Positions 44,460-53,959 of a stretch of DNA of 64,000 nucleotides are shown one piece after another; position 1 is the first letter of the stretch; the number at the start of each line of letters is the position of its first letter. The translations under genes were made by a program, and so were the position numbers. Source of the DNA: Pseudomonas lini (GTDB lineage Bacteria; Pseudomonadota; Gammaproteobacteria; Pseudomonadales; Pseudomonadaceae); assembly GCF_001042905.1 (NCBI RefSeq), contig NZ_JYLB01000003.1, positions 248,001-312,000 of the forward strand, in the 5' to 3' direction. A model generated the notes under the pieces. That model worked only from the letters and a program-made list of their open reading frames with translations, searched no databases and was not told the origin of the DNA.

Positions 44460-47400
44460 CTAACTGGTACTCAGGATCCGCACCGGGCCTTGGCGATTGA
44501 TAACTTCGATCATGACGTTTTCTCCCGAGCGCCGGAGCATCAAATCCACACATTCAGCCCCCACTGCCAAACGCCGCAAGGCGATGGTGTCCAGAAACGC
44601 CGGGAGCACCGGTTCGTCGAACAGGATGTTGAGCTTCCTCGGTCTGAAGCTCAGCCCCAGGCACGACTGAATCATCGACAACGGCGCAGCGGCGGCCCAG
44701 GCCTGGGGCATGCAGGCGACTGGATAGAACGTCGGCCCTTGGGTGCGTTGCCGGGCAAAGCCGCAGAACAGTTCGGGCAAACGCCGCAGATCGATGTAGG
44801 TCGACGCGGCGAACAGTCCTTCGAAAATCCGCGCCGCGTCCCGACGGTAACCGTAGCGGGCGAAACCAGCGGCGATCAGCGCATTGTCGTGGGGCCAGAC
44901 GGAACCGTTGTGATAGCTCATCGGGTTATAGCGAGCCTGGGAAGATGCGACGGTGCGCACGCCCCAGCCGGAAAAGGATGAACGGTCCATCAGCGTGCTG
45001 ACGACCGATGCCGCGCGTTCCGGGTAAGCGATGCCGGCGAACAGGGCATGGCCGGCATTGGAGGTACGGATTCGACAGGGTTTCTTGTTGCCGTCCAAGG
45101 CCAATACATAAGTGCCCAGCTCTTCGTCGAAGAAGCGTGAATCGAATTCTTCACGCAAGCGTTGAGCCTTGTATTTAAGGCGTTGAGCCCGGTCCGGATC
45201 ACCCAGCCGACGGGCAATTTTGGCGGCACCGGTCCAGGCGCCGTATACATAGGCCTGAACTTCGACAATCGCAATCGGGCCCACGGCCAGTTGCCCATCA
45301 GCATGGAAAACCGAATCGTGGCTGTCCTTCCAGCCCTGGTTAATCAGCCCCTCGGCGGACTGCCGGCCATACTCGACAAAACCATCGCCATCGCGGTCGC
45401 CGTACTCCTCGATCCAGGTCAGCGCCGCTTCGATATTGGGCCAGAGCTGCCGCAGTGTGCCCAAGTCATTGGTGCGTTCCAGGTACGCGGCGGCCAGCAT
45501 GACGAACAACGGTGTGGAATCGATACTGCCGTAGTAGCGGCGGAACGGCACCTCGCCCAACTCGGCCATTTCCCCCAGCCTTATCTCGTGCAGGATTTTA
45601 CCGGGCTCGGAATCGGCGTGGGGGTCAACGATGGTTGCCTGGTTGGCGGCCAGATGCCCGAGCACGCCTTTGGCAATACCGGGATCGAACCACAGCATCT
45701 CCCATGCCGTGATCAGCGCATCTCGTCCGAAAACGGTGCTGAACCATGGAATGCCGGCATAGGGATAGAGCCCCTCGCGGGTTTTGGTCATGAGCATGTA
45801 AAGGTCGGAAACGCTGCGGCTGACCGCCTCGTTGAACACATCGTGGGAGCTCACCACAGAGGCCGCCCGCGAAGAGAATGTGCGTAACTCGCGCCGGGAA
45901 TCGCGCAATGAAATAAAGAACCCATGGCGCACCGTAAACGGCGGATTTTGCACGCCGCAATTGATGTCCATGAACAGCGACTGGCTTTCCCCCGGGGCCA
46001 GCCGAACCTCGAACAACGCCGAATCGCAGGTCAGGCTGGCCGGCACCGGGGCGAAACGCAGGCGGGTCATGCGCCGTTTGTGGTCCAGGCCGGTATAGGA
46101 AAGCACCACCTCTTCATCGGTAATCTCTGCCCGGTGCCCTTCGCCGCGTTGCGGACGCCGGGCGCCGCGAACTTCGAACAGGTCTTTGAAGTCGGCCGCG
46201 AACTGGATTCTCAATTGCAGATGCTGCGGGGCATCGTCAAAATTGCGCAAGGTCAGGCGTTCGTAGCAGGAGCCCTTCCACAAGAACCGTGAGCGGCGCA
46301 GATGGATCAAATCGTGGTGCAGGATTTTATCGCCATGAACATCGAACAGATCCGGGTTGGTCAGGTCGCACGTGAGCATCGCGTTATCGTCACGCAGCGT
46401 GGAACTGAGCAACAGCGGCCGCGCGCCGTTAAGCGTCAGGTAGAGCCCGGAAAGGTGTCGGGTATCGGTATGGAAAATTCCTTGCGGGCTGTCGTCCGCG
46501 AACAGCACATCGCCATTGGGATCGAACACCGCGAAGGTGTCGTTGTTTTTCAGGTTGCGCAAGCGCAGCTCTTGCAGCGACGCGGTGGCTGGAATGTCGA
46601 AGGGTGTCGAGGGATGGCCATAGGTGTTGCCCGCCGTCAGATGGCGATACAACTCCAGATAGTGATGGGTCATGCGCTCGACCGTGAACCGTTCGTCGAA
46701 CCTGGCCCGCACCTTACGCCGATCCAGCTCTGCCAACCGCTGCACCGCCGCGACCGCCCCTGCGACACCGTCGACGATGTAACCGGACACGCCCTCGTCG
46801 ATCACTTCCGGCACCGAGCCCTGACCAAACGCAATCACCGGCGTGCCGCAGGCCATGGCTTCGATCATGACCAGGCCGAACGGCTCGGGCCAGTCGATAG
46901 GAAAGATCATGGCGCGGGCATTGCCCAGCAAGTCTGCCTTTTGCGATTCATCGATCTCGCCGAGAAATTCGACATTCGGATGGGTCGCGATCATCGGTGC
47001 GATGACTTCTTCCCAATACACCTGATCAGCCTTGTCGACCTTGGCCGCGATCTTCAATGACAGCCCGGCCTTCGAGGCAATCTCGATGGCCCGGTCCGGG
47101 CGTTTTTCGGGAGAGATGCGCCCCAGAAACACCAGATAGTCGCCGCTCGGTTCCGGGTTGAAAGTCAGCAGATCGCTCGGAATGCCGTGATAGACATTAC
47201 CCACCCAATTGACGTCGCCCTTCACCGGGGTGCGTTGCGCCTTGGACACCGAAACCAGCGGCACCTCGGGAAAGTGAGGGTAAAAGGATTGGTAGTCGGC
47301 AATGTCCAGACGCCCGTGAAGCGTGGTCACGCTGCGCCCGGCCAAATGTCGAATCAACGGAAAATGAAAGATATCGACATGAAAATGCATCACGTCGAAT

Positions 47401-47660
47401 TGATCCGCCTGCCGCAGGACTTGATCGAGCATCAAAATGTGATGAGGCGCCCCGTCCTTGATCCGTGGATCGAACCGCAGAGCCTGGTGCGCGCCTGACT
47501 CCAGGCGGGCCGAGGTTTGCGAATCACCGCTGGCGAAGAGCGTGACATCGTGTCCCTGTCGCACCAGTTCTTCGGTCAGATAAGACACAATCCGCTCAGT
47601 GCCACCGTACAAACGGGGCGGACAACGTTCGGTAAGCGGCGCGATCTGAGCGATCCTCAT
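44460..47660 (-). CDS. Glycosyltransferase-amyloglucosidase fusion
   Basis: The 1066-residue protein joins two enzymes. Residues about 1-345 are a GT4 glycosyltransferase: PRLYGGTERIVSYLTEEL, then FLGRISPEKRPDRAIEIA and PEPFGLVMIEAMACGTPVIAF, which carries the E-x7-E motif. Residues about 365-1066 resemble amylo-alpha-1,6-glucosidase/GDE proteins: FAVFDPNGDVLFADDSPQG, PWFSTVFGRDALITAWEML and NPMSYHNGSVWPHDNALIAAG. GGAGG precedes the ATG at 47660; the frame extends to 47678. It could build and trim a glucan. It lies 139 bp downstream of the epimerase gene, so it may be read separately from the rest of the EPS-like set. Confidence 0.85.
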   Translation of the reverse strand: MRIAQIAPLTERCPPRLYGGTERIVSYLTEELVRQGHDVTLFASGDSQTSARLESGAHQALRFDPRIKDGAPHHILMLDQVLRQADQFDVMHFHVDIFHFPLIRHLAGRSVTTLHGRLDIADYQSFYPHFPEVPLVSVSKAQRTPVKGDVNWVGNVYHGIPSDLLTFNPEPSGDYLVFLGRISPEKRPDRAIEIASKAGLSLKIAAKVDKADQVYWEEVIAPMIATHPNVEFLGEIDESQKADLLGNARAMIFPIDWPEPFGLVMIEAMACGTPVIAFGQGSVPEVIDEGVSGYIVDGVAGAVAAVQRLAELDRRKVRARFDERFTVERMTHHYLELYRHLTAGNTYGHPSTPFDIPATASLQELRLRNLKNNDTFAVFDPNGDVLFADDSPQGIFHTDTRHLSGLYLTLNGARPLLLSSTLRDDNAMLTCDLTNPDLFDVHGDKILHHDLIHLRRSRFLWKGSCYERLTLRNFDDAPQHLQLRIQFAADFKDLFEVRGARRPQRGEGHRAEITDEEVVLSYTGLDHKRRMTRLRFAPVPASLTCDSALFEVRLAPGESQSLFMDINCGVQNPPFTVRHGFFISLRDSRRELRTFSSRAASVVSSHDVFNEAVSRSVSDLYMLMTKTREGLYPYAGIPWFSTVFGRDALITAWEMLWFDPGIAKGVLGHLAANQATIVDPHADSEPGKILHEIRLGEMAELGEVPFRRYYGSIDSTPLFVMLAAAYLERTNDLGTLRQLWPNIEAALTWIEEYGDRDGDGFVEYGRQSAEGLINQGWKDSHDSVFHADGQLAVGPIAIVEVQAYVYGAWTGAAKIARRLGDPDRAQRLKYKAQRLREEFDSRFFDEELGTYVLALDGNKKPCRIRTSNAGHALFAGIAYPERAASVVSTLMDRSSFSGWGVRTVASSQARYNPMSYHNGSVWPHDNALIAAGFARYGYRRDAARIFEGLFAASTYIDLRRLPELFCGFARQRTQGPTFYPVACMPQAWAAAAPLSMIQSCLGLSFRPRKLNILFDEPVLPAFLDTIALRRLAVGAECVDLMLRRSGENVMIEVINRQGPVRILSTS

Positions 47661-47799
47661 GGAGAGGCCCTCCGTCATGGGGTCGAAGGATAAAGGCCTC
47701 CTGCGCCTCGGCGTTTCTGTTCGCTGAGGTCTGGCGGTCTTATCCTCGATTGACGGTGCGCCTGTGACAACAGTTCCATCCGGTTATACGCCCCGGAGC

Positions 47800-48747
47800 T
47801 CACCGGTCACCGCTCTCCAGACTTCTGAGTAACTGGCCCAAACCATCGGCGAAACAGATCGGCTCGGCGCACCGAAAACGTTCAAGCAAACGCTGGTTAT
47901 CGGCCCGGGAATGGCGGATATCCCCGGAACGCGGGGCAGCGTAATTCAACGCCAGAGGCCGGCCCAGCAGAGTGCTCAACGTGGCCGCCAGCTCGTTGAT
48001 GCTGGTTGAGCGGTTGAAACCGACGTTGACCGGTTCGCCGCTCGGCGCCGACTCTTTCACTGCCTGTACCAGGACCTTTACAAGGTCCTCTACGTAGACG
48101 AAATCCCGGGTCTGTTCACCGTCCCCGTACACCGTGACGGGCAGGTGTTTCTGCGCTCTTTCGCTGAAGATACTGATGACCCCGGAGTAAGGCGATGATG
48201 GGTCTTGGCGCGGTCCGTAAATGTTGAAGAAGCGCAGAATCACTGGCTCCAGACCATGCTGGCGGCGGTAAAAATCGAAGAAATGCTCACTGGCCAGTTT
48301 GTCTGCGGCATAGGGCGTCAACGGGGCTTTGGGCGTGTCTTCGGTGATGGCCGTGCCCTCGCCGTTGTTGCCATAAATGGCGGCGCTGGAAGCGAACACC
48401 ACCCGTCTCAGGCCGGCCTGGCGCATGGCTTCGCAGATGTTCAGCGTGCCGATGAAGTTGCTTTGATGGGTGGCGACCGGATCTTCGACCGACGCCTGAA
48501 CCGAGGCGACCGCGGCCAGATGCACCACCGCGCTGCAATCTTTCAGGGCGCGCTCCACTGTCGGCGCGTCCGCGACATCCCCGACTATCAGGCTCAAATG
48601 CGCCCTATCCACCGGCAGATTCGCCAGTTTGCCGGTTGAAAGATCATCCAGTACCCGCACGCCATAGCCGTTTTCAAGCAAGGCTTCGACCAGGTGCGAA
48701 CCAATGAAGCCCGCGCCACCCGTCACAAGAATTCGATCAGCAGACAT
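47800..48747 (-). CDS. NAD-dependent sugar epimerase/dehydratase
   Basis: The 315-residue protein is an extended short-chain dehydrogenase: RILVTGGAGFIGSHLVEALL (NAD loop), VVHLAAVASV, FASSAAIYG, TPYAADKLASE with the catalytic Tyr-x3-Lys, and RFFNIYGPRQDPSSPYSGVIS. The pattern fits UDP-glucose 4-epimerase-like proteins that supply nucleotide sugars. The start at 48747 (MSADRILVTG) is chosen because it begins just before the NAD motif. It is 7 bp from the HlyD-like gene on the same strand, in a probable polysaccharide operon. Confidence 0.88.
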   Translation of the reverse strand: MSADRILVTGGAGFIGSHLVEALLENGYGVRVLDDLSTGKLANLPVDRAHLSLIVGDVADAPTVERALKDCSAVVHLAAVASVQASVEDPVATHQSNFIGTLNICEAMRQAGLRRVVFASSAAIYGNNGEGTAITEDTPKAPLTPYAADKLASEHFFDFYRRQHGLEPVILRFFNIYGPRQDPSSPYSGVISIFSERAQKHLPVTVYGDGEQTRDFVYVEDLVKVLVQAVKESAPSGEPVNVGFNRSTSINELAATLSTLLGRPLALNYAAPRSGDIRHSRADNQRLLERFRCAEPICFADGLGQLLRSLESGDR

Positions 48748-48754
48748 GGCAAAT

Positions 48755-49870
48755 TCACTCTGGAGTAGTGGTTGTAGGTCGATCCATCGCGACGAACTCC
48801 TCGACTCTTTCCATGAGCGCCCGGCCGGCACTGAACATCTCTTGCCAGTCCGTGGGGAAGCGAACATTCAAGGGCAGTTGATCGATTCGCCAGCGCGACG
48901 GCAGAGGGTCATCGAACCGGGCGGCGACCTGCAAGCCCATTTCACTGGCGGCAAACGGCCCGCGCAGCACCGTCGGCGTGCGCCCGGCGCTGTCCACCGC
49001 CTGCACGACATGCGCCGCCAGCCATTGGCCATCCGGCATGCGCACGCGCAGCGGCTGCCCGATAGCGGCGTAACTGATGTTGAGCGGTTCCAGATAAATC
49101 CATAGCAACGGGTCCTCCAGCCGTTCCAGGCGCATCAACAGCGTACCGGCACCGACGTTTTCGCCCGGAGTCACCAGCACTTCCGCTATGCGACCGCTCT
49201 GTCCCGCCTTGATCGACAACGCGGCGAGACGCGTCTTTAACCACTGCTGCTCGGCGTTCTGCTGAATGATCTCGCGCTCAAGCCCTTGCGGGGGTTGTCG
49301 CGCCAGTTGCTCGCGGCGCTCGAAGGCCAACAGATCTGCCCGAAACCCGTCGAGTTCCGACTGCGCCATCAGCACTTCGCCGCGAGCGGCCGCGCCGCGG
49401 TCAGCCAGATACTCCAATTCTTTGATCTTTTCTTCTGCCCTGCCGATTCGGGTCTTGAGCAACTGACGCTCGCGGCCGCCCAATTGGGCAGTGCCTTTGC
49501 CGGTGCCCGTCGCCTTGGTCGGCATGGCAGCCAGTTGCGCCAGCCGGGCCCGCCATTCCGGGTTGTCCAGACTGACCAGCATTTGATCGGCCTGGACTTG
49601 CTCACCGGCCTTTGCAAACAACTGATCGACCCGACCGGCATCGCGCGCGCGCACCTCGTAAATCGGCAGGCGCAATTGGGCCGGTGCGTCGATCATCAGC
49701 ATGCTGTACGCCAGCTTTCCTCCCAGCCAGATCAAGGGGCTAGCGACCAGCAACAGAATCAAATACCAGCGTGCGCGAAAGGCCATGCGCTTGCTCGGTG
49801 CGTACAGCACGCTCAAGCCCTGTTCCTGGGTGGGGTTCAATTCTTTGCGACTATCGAAACGAATTTTCAT
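48755..49870 (-). CDS. HlyD-like periplasmic adaptor (Alg44-like role)
   Basis: The 371-residue protein has one membrane segment near residues 35-58 (WYLILLLVASPLIWLGGKLAY), then EVRARDAGRVDQLFAKAGEQVQADQMLVSLDNPEW (lipoyl-like half), a long coiled-coil region with AEEKIKELEYLADRG, and a second lipoyl-like half (KAGQSGRIAEVLVTPGENVGAGTLL). This is the membrane-fusion/HlyD layout. Next to a membrane GT2 it recalls the Alg8-Alg44 pair of alginate synthesis, but no PilZ domain is visible. It probably guides polymer through the periplasm. Confidence 0.82.
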   Translation of the reverse strand: MKIRFDSRKELNPTQEQGLSVLYAPSKRMAFRARWYLILLLVASPLIWLGGKLAYSMLMIDAPAQLRLPIYEVRARDAGRVDQLFAKAGEQVQADQMLVSLDNPEWRARLAQLAAMPTKATGTGKGTAQLGGRERQLLKTRIGRAEEKIKELEYLADRGAAARGEVLMAQSELDGFRADLLAFERREQLARQPPQGLEREIIQQNAEQQWLKTRLAALSIKAGQSGRIAEVLVTPGENVGAGTLLMRLERLEDPLLWIYLEPLNISYAAIGQPLRVRMPDGQWLAAHVVQAVDSAGRTPTVLRGPFAASEMGLQVAARFDDPLPSRWRIDQLPLNVRFPTDWQEMFSAGRALMERVEEFVAMDRPTTTTPE

Positions 49871-49876
49871 GACGGC

Positions 49877-50767
49877 TCACCGTTTGGGGAAGTCTCGCCA
49901 GGCCTGCCAGTCGATACCGGCAACCCCCCGCGGTTGCAATTGTTCGCGCCAGGCGCTGGCCTGATGTTTCAACTGTTCAGTCGATGCGCCAGCCCAACTT
50001 TCCGTGGCGGGCAATTCGGGTTCTGTGCTTTGGGCCAAACGAAACTGCAGCGCCGGCCAGCGCTTGGCGATCTGCTCCGTCATGCGTGCGCTGTTTTTCG
50101 GGTTGCGGGTGTAAATCATCAGGCTGACCTGACGCACACCGGCGTCGGGAAGCGCACATGGCACACAGGTTTGCCCAGGCTTCGGTTCAGCGAACCAGCG
50201 ATGATGGCTGGATATTTCCACGGGCCATGGGCTCTCGTTTGACGCCATGCGCAGGGTATCGAGCCAGTTTTTCAGGCGCTGATCGGGGACGGGCATGCCC
50301 AGTTGTTCGACCTCGAGGTCCAGATGCAAGCTGCTGAATGCAAGCCCCTTTAACTTCTTCAATAAATCGCTGAGCTGGTGACGGTCCGTCGGCTCGATCC
50401 AGCTCGAATCGCCGAGCAACAGACTCACTTGTAGATCCTCGCGGGCCGCGTCCTGAAGCAGTTGCTCCAGCCGTTGGCGGGTGGTGGCCAGATCATTGAC
50501 CTGTGCGCCTTTGAGGCCGAGGTAAATCTTGTTCATCCCGGCCTTGCGCAACGCCTGAAGCTCCGCCTCGCGCCGATCAGGATCAAGCAATGCTTCGCTG
50601 TCCCAGACATAACTGGCCTGGGACCATTGGCCCGCGCCTGTCCCCGGCCCCGACTTCGGCGCCGCCGTGGACGCCAACAAGAAACGCGGCTGCACGAATT
50701 CAGTTGATGCAAAGGCAGGCGCGGCCAGGGGCAGCGACAGCGTCAAGGCTAAAAGTACCGATCGCAT
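49877..50767 (-). CDS. Periplasmic protein of polysaccharide locus, unknown fold
   Basis: The ATG at 50767 follows GAGG and opens a signal peptide (MRSVLLALTLSLPLAAPAFA). The 296-residue protein has a repeating beta-alpha pattern: AGMNKIYLGLKGAQVNDL, LQVSLLLGDSSWIEP, FSSLHLDLEVEQLG, WPVEISSHHRWF. This could be a TIM-barrel like a glycoside hydrolase, but no catalytic pair is certain. It starts one base after the GT2 gene and ends 6 bp before the HlyD-like gene, so it is part of the same operon. Confidence 0.7.
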   Translation of the reverse strand: MRSVLLALTLSLPLAAPAFASTEFVQPRFLLASTAAPKSGPGTGAGQWSQASYVWDSEALLDPDRREAELQALRKAGMNKIYLGLKGAQVNDLATTRQRLEQLLQDAAREDLQVSLLLGDSSWIEPTDRHQLSDLLKKLKGLAFSSLHLDLEVEQLGMPVPDQRLKNWLDTLRMASNESPWPVEISSHHRWFAEPKPGQTCVPCALPDAGVRQVSLMIYTRNPKNSARMTEQIAKRWPALQFRLAQSTEPELPATESWAGASTEQLKHQASAWREQLQPRGVAGIDWQAWRDFPKR

Positions 50768-50768
50768 A

Positions 50769-52097
50769 TCAAAACCTCGTGGCTCGTTTAAGAACCCACC
50801 ACGGCGCCATCGAGGTTTCTTCATGGCCACGACGAAACACTTCGTTGAGCATGGCCACTGCGCTCCAGCACCGAATGAGTAGCATGAACAGAGGGAAGAC
50901 AGGCACCAACAAACCCAGGGTCACGTCCTGTCGAGGTCGGTCGGACACCATCGACAACATGGCGCCGAACAGCAGCAGGGTGATCAACAGGTACAGCAGG
51001 TAGATCAGCGCAAACAGAAACAACAGCGTCTTGCCCGGCAGAATGAACAGCGCCAGCAAGGTGTAGATGAAGATGATGAACGGCAGCACCAACTGAAAAA
51101 AGAAGCCACTGACCAGGATCATCAGGAAGGTTGGCCAACCCAGTAAATCCGGGTTGATGTTGTGGTTGTGCTTTCTGACATACAGAAAAAACAGGTCGCC
51201 GTCCCAGCGCAGACGCTGCATCAGAAACTGCCTGAGCGTCGCGGGTGCATCGGTGTGCCCGATCGCTTCCGGCTCGAAGGGAATCCTCAAGTCATGTCGC
51301 TTGAAGTAACTTTTGATGCGCAGTGTCAGGTCCAGGTCTTCCGCGGTATGGGTGTTCCAGCCCCCGATTTTCACCAGGAAACTGCGGCGGAAAGCGCCGA
51401 AGGCACCCGAAACGTTATTCACCAGGTTCCATTCGGCCAGGCCGATTTTCGACATGTGAATCGACAACACGTATTCCAGCGCCTGCATCGCTGTGACCCA
51501 GGAGCCCCAGACATTGCGCACCCGCAGGCTGCCAGCGACCGCAGGCACCGAGGGGTCTTCGAAATTGCGCACGATGGCGCTGACCATGTTGTTGTCGAAG
51601 GACGTATCACCATCGAGCGCCATGACGATGTCGCCGCTGGCGTGGGACAGGCCGGCGTTCAATGACGACACCCGTCCGCCCCTCTGCCATTTGGCGATCG
51701 GGCGCAAATGGCGCCGGGGGTACAACAGCGGGTCCACGTAAAAATTGCGAACGGCACTAAGCGTCGGTTGATTGATCGTGGCGCCGTCCACCACCGGAAT
51801 CATCTCGATGTGGCCGGGGTACGTCTGCTCGCACAGGCTCAACAACGTGGCCTGGACATCCATCCCTTCGCTGTAGCAGGTGATGATGCAAGAGACTTTG
51901 GGCCGATAGAGACTGGTCTTCGGCACGCTGCTGCGCCGGCGGGCAAACCAGCGCAATACGCCGAGCAGCACCAGGATCGTCAGCGGCAGTTCAAACACCA
52001 GAAACAACGGAAAGAGCATGTAGAACAATCGGCTCAAACCGTCCGTCCCCATGATTGCACTGAGCATGCTGTAGAGTTGCTCCATCAGCGGGCTCAT
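50769..52097 (-). CDS. Membrane family-2 glycosyltransferase (polysaccharide synthase)
   Basis: The 442-residue protein has an N-terminal membrane segment (LFYMLFPLFLVFELPLTILV), a GT2 domain with VSCIITCYSEG, ALDGDTSF (DxD), TAEDLDLTLRI (base Asp) and QRLRWDGD (the Q/RxxRW motif of processive synthases), and several C-terminal membrane segments. The order is that of BcsA/Alg8-type enzymes, which polymerise a sugar and move it through the membrane. The product sugar is unknown. It starts 3 bp after the gene before it on the strand. Confidence 0.88.
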   Translation of the reverse strand: MSPLMEQLYSMLSAIMGTDGLSRLFYMLFPLFLVFELPLTILVLLGVLRWFARRRSSVPKTSLYRPKVSCIITCYSEGMDVQATLLSLCEQTYPGHIEMIPVVDGATINQPTLSAVRNFYVDPLLYPRRHLRPIAKWQRGGRVSSLNAGLSHASGDIVMALDGDTSFDNNMVSAIVRNFEDPSVPAVAGSLRVRNVWGSWVTAMQALEYVLSIHMSKIGLAEWNLVNNVSGAFGAFRRSFLVKIGGWNTHTAEDLDLTLRIKSYFKRHDLRIPFEPEAIGHTDAPATLRQFLMQRLRWDGDLFFLYVRKHNHNINPDLLGWPTFLMILVSGFFFQLVLPFIIFIYTLLALFILPGKTLLFLFALIYLLYLLITLLLFGAMLSMVSDRPRQDVTLGLLVPVFPLFMLLIRCWSAVAMLNEVFRRGHEETSMAPWWVLKRATRF

Positions 52098-52100
52098 GAC

Positions 52101-53489
52101 TTAAATCAACTCACTGGCAAGACGGGCCAGCAGCAGCTCACCGTCTTCTTTCTCGAGCAAATCCCCGGGGGCCGTGAAACTGACGACGCGCAGGGAAATG
52201 TCACTGACCTCCGGCGCGGAAAACAATTCGGCGACCCGGCCCAGACGCTGGGTGACAAACTCCAGCCCTTTGTCATCCGTGTGCGGCAGCATGATCCAGA
52301 AAAACTCTTCGGTGCTTCGCGAGCAGCGATCGGTTTCCCTGACGGATTCTTTCAGCCGATCCGTCAGGCTATCGATGAAGGCATGCCCGCGGTGCTCGCC
52401 AAGACGAGCCAGCGTACCGGCCAGATTGACGAAGCGCAGGCCGATCAATGAGAACGCCGGCTGCTGGTAACGACGCACCACCTGCAGCTGCCAGGTCAAA
52501 AGCTCGTAAAAATCCTTGCCGCCCAACAAATTGAGGCGGCCGAAATGGTTGATCGATCGATCGTTGAAGTCCTGGCGACAACGGAAACGCCCCGCTTCCG
52601 CCAGACGAAAGTCCCGAACTTCGCGTATGCGCAACTTGTCGGGCGCGTGGGACAAGCCGCAATCCAGACAGCGCGCCTGCACATCAGCGTCGACAAAAAA
52701 TGCCTGGCATGAGCGGCAGCGATAGTTTTCCAAAGGGCGATCGTAGTCACTGCCAATGTGCCGCAAACGGTTCAAACAATTGGGGCAGAGCAACAGGCCA
52801 TCCTTGAGAAACGACTCCTGATGACCCACGTGACCACAGGTGAAGCAGTGCAATGAAGGTTGCCGTGAAATGTCCATCGCCTGGCATTCGGCGCACACAT
52901 CAATGTAATTGAGGCGCCCCGAGCCACAGTCCGAACACAGACGTACCCGATCGACCAGCACGCCCTCTTCCAGCCAGTCGTGCTGCACCATCAAACTGAG
53001 CCAGACAAACGGGTTGACCTGCTCGGCATCCGCCAGTGCTTCGAGCAGCGGATAGCGATAATGCTGGGGGACTTCGGGGTCGCGCAGGGCATAGACATGG
53101 GCGTCGGCACGCAACCACAGCCACGACAGCACCCGACTTTCAAACCGCTCGGGCGCAGAACCCTGCCGGAACAGGTTGAAGCGCTCTCGCCAGATCTCCC
53201 AGAGCATTTTTATTTCACTTGTTTCGGCGGGGCATGCGCCATCGCCCAACGCTTCACACCAGCTGTCCTGGTCTCGACAGCAATAGACGAGCTGGTAGCG
53301 ATACGCCGGAGTCGAGCGCAATTTGCGCAGCACTCGACCGGCATAAGCCGCTGGCATATCAAGCAATAGAACATCGAATATGGGTGCAGCCAACAAACTG
53401 CTTAGATCCGAAAAGTGTTCAATCTCTGGAATATTAGAACTGGAAACCTTATGACCGAAAACTGCAATACGAGGATTTGGAGTCGACAT
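52101..53489 (-). CDS. Zinc-ribbon protein with degenerate GGDEF domain (TackOD1-like)
   Basis: The 462-residue protein has a receiver-like N-terminal region (FDVLLLDMPAAYAGRVLRKL), then a cysteine-rich middle with about four CxxC pairs (CSDCG, CAEC, CFTCG, CPNC, CRSC, CLDCG), expected to bind several zinc ions. The C-terminus has a diguanylate-cyclase-like fold in which the GGDEF motif reads STEEF, so it probably cannot make c-di-GMP. It matches proteins annotated with a TackOD1 metal-binding domain. GGGGGAG precedes the ATG. As first gene of the operon it may sense a signal and control polymer synthesis. Confidence 0.78.
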   Translation of the reverse strand: MSTPNPRIAVFGHKVSSSNIPEIEHFSDLSSLLAAPIFDVLLLDMPAAYAGRVLRKLRSTPAYRYQLVYCCRDQDSWCEALGDGACPAETSEIKMLWEIWRERFNLFRQGSAPERFESRVLSWLWLRADAHVYALRDPEVPQHYRYPLLEALADAEQVNPFVWLSLMVQHDWLEEGVLVDRVRLCSDCGSGRLNYIDVCAECQAMDISRQPSLHCFTCGHVGHQESFLKDGLLLCPNCLNRLRHIGSDYDRPLENYRCRSCQAFFVDADVQARCLDCGLSHAPDKLRIREVRDFRLAEAGRFRCRQDFNDRSINHFGRLNLLGGKDFYELLTWQLQVVRRYQQPAFSLIGLRFVNLAGTLARLGEHRGHAFIDSLTDRLKESVRETDRCSRSTEEFFWIMLPHTDDKGLEFVTQRLGRVAELFSAPEVSDISLRVVSFTAPGDLLEKEDGELLLARLASELI

Positions 53490-53959
53490 GATGCACTCCC
53501 CCTGAGAAGCAACCAAGTGTGATCCAACACAAGACTACCAACACTAGCACTCCGTCAGAAAAATGCCCGACTAATTGCAGAGTTATTTTTTGACACTACC
53601 ATCGCCAAAATATCGCCACCAAACATCATGAGCCCGCTATTATTAATAACATTAAACATTAAGCCAACAACCAAAATAAAACCCTTGTAATTCAATATAT
53701 TATTATTGTAGCAAGCTAAACAACAAGGTAATTTGTATGAATATACAGCACCATTCAATCTTGCCTTAATGCGTCATGTTTCCAGATAAAAACACCTGCC
53801 AAATTGCAGGCACCCTGCAATGACAGTGATACTATCCAGGATCAAATAAGTTCAATGCTATTCGTCGGCAAAACAGCTACTTTGAGCCTATTCCAAGTGT
53901 TACATCAACTTTACATTAGCGGCTTATCGACATCATTCAATTAGAACACTCTATAAATT
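53490..53959. other. AT-rich upstream region of the EPS-like operon, no gene
   Basis: This gap of about 470 bp is clearly AT-rich. Short open frames lack ribosome sites and protein patterns. It probably carries a long promoter region for the minus-strand operon, and includes the palindrome listed next. Confidence 0.5.
53803..53821. promoter_or_regulatory. 19-bp perfect palindrome, possible operator or hairpin
   Basis: ATTGCAGG and CCTGCAAT are perfect arms around CAC. It lies about 310 bp upstream of the operon start. It could bind a dimeric regulator or form a small RNA hairpin. Confidence 0.4.

Noticed and set aside
44460..47660. Frameshift or assembly join explaining the GT4-amyloglucosidase fusion
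   Set aside because: The frame is open without interruption and both domains are complete, so a real fusion is the simplest reading.
53555..53758. Open frame on the minus strand in the AT-rich gap upstream of the EPS-like operon
   Set aside because: It has no ribosome site, and its composition follows the AT-rich background rather than coding use.
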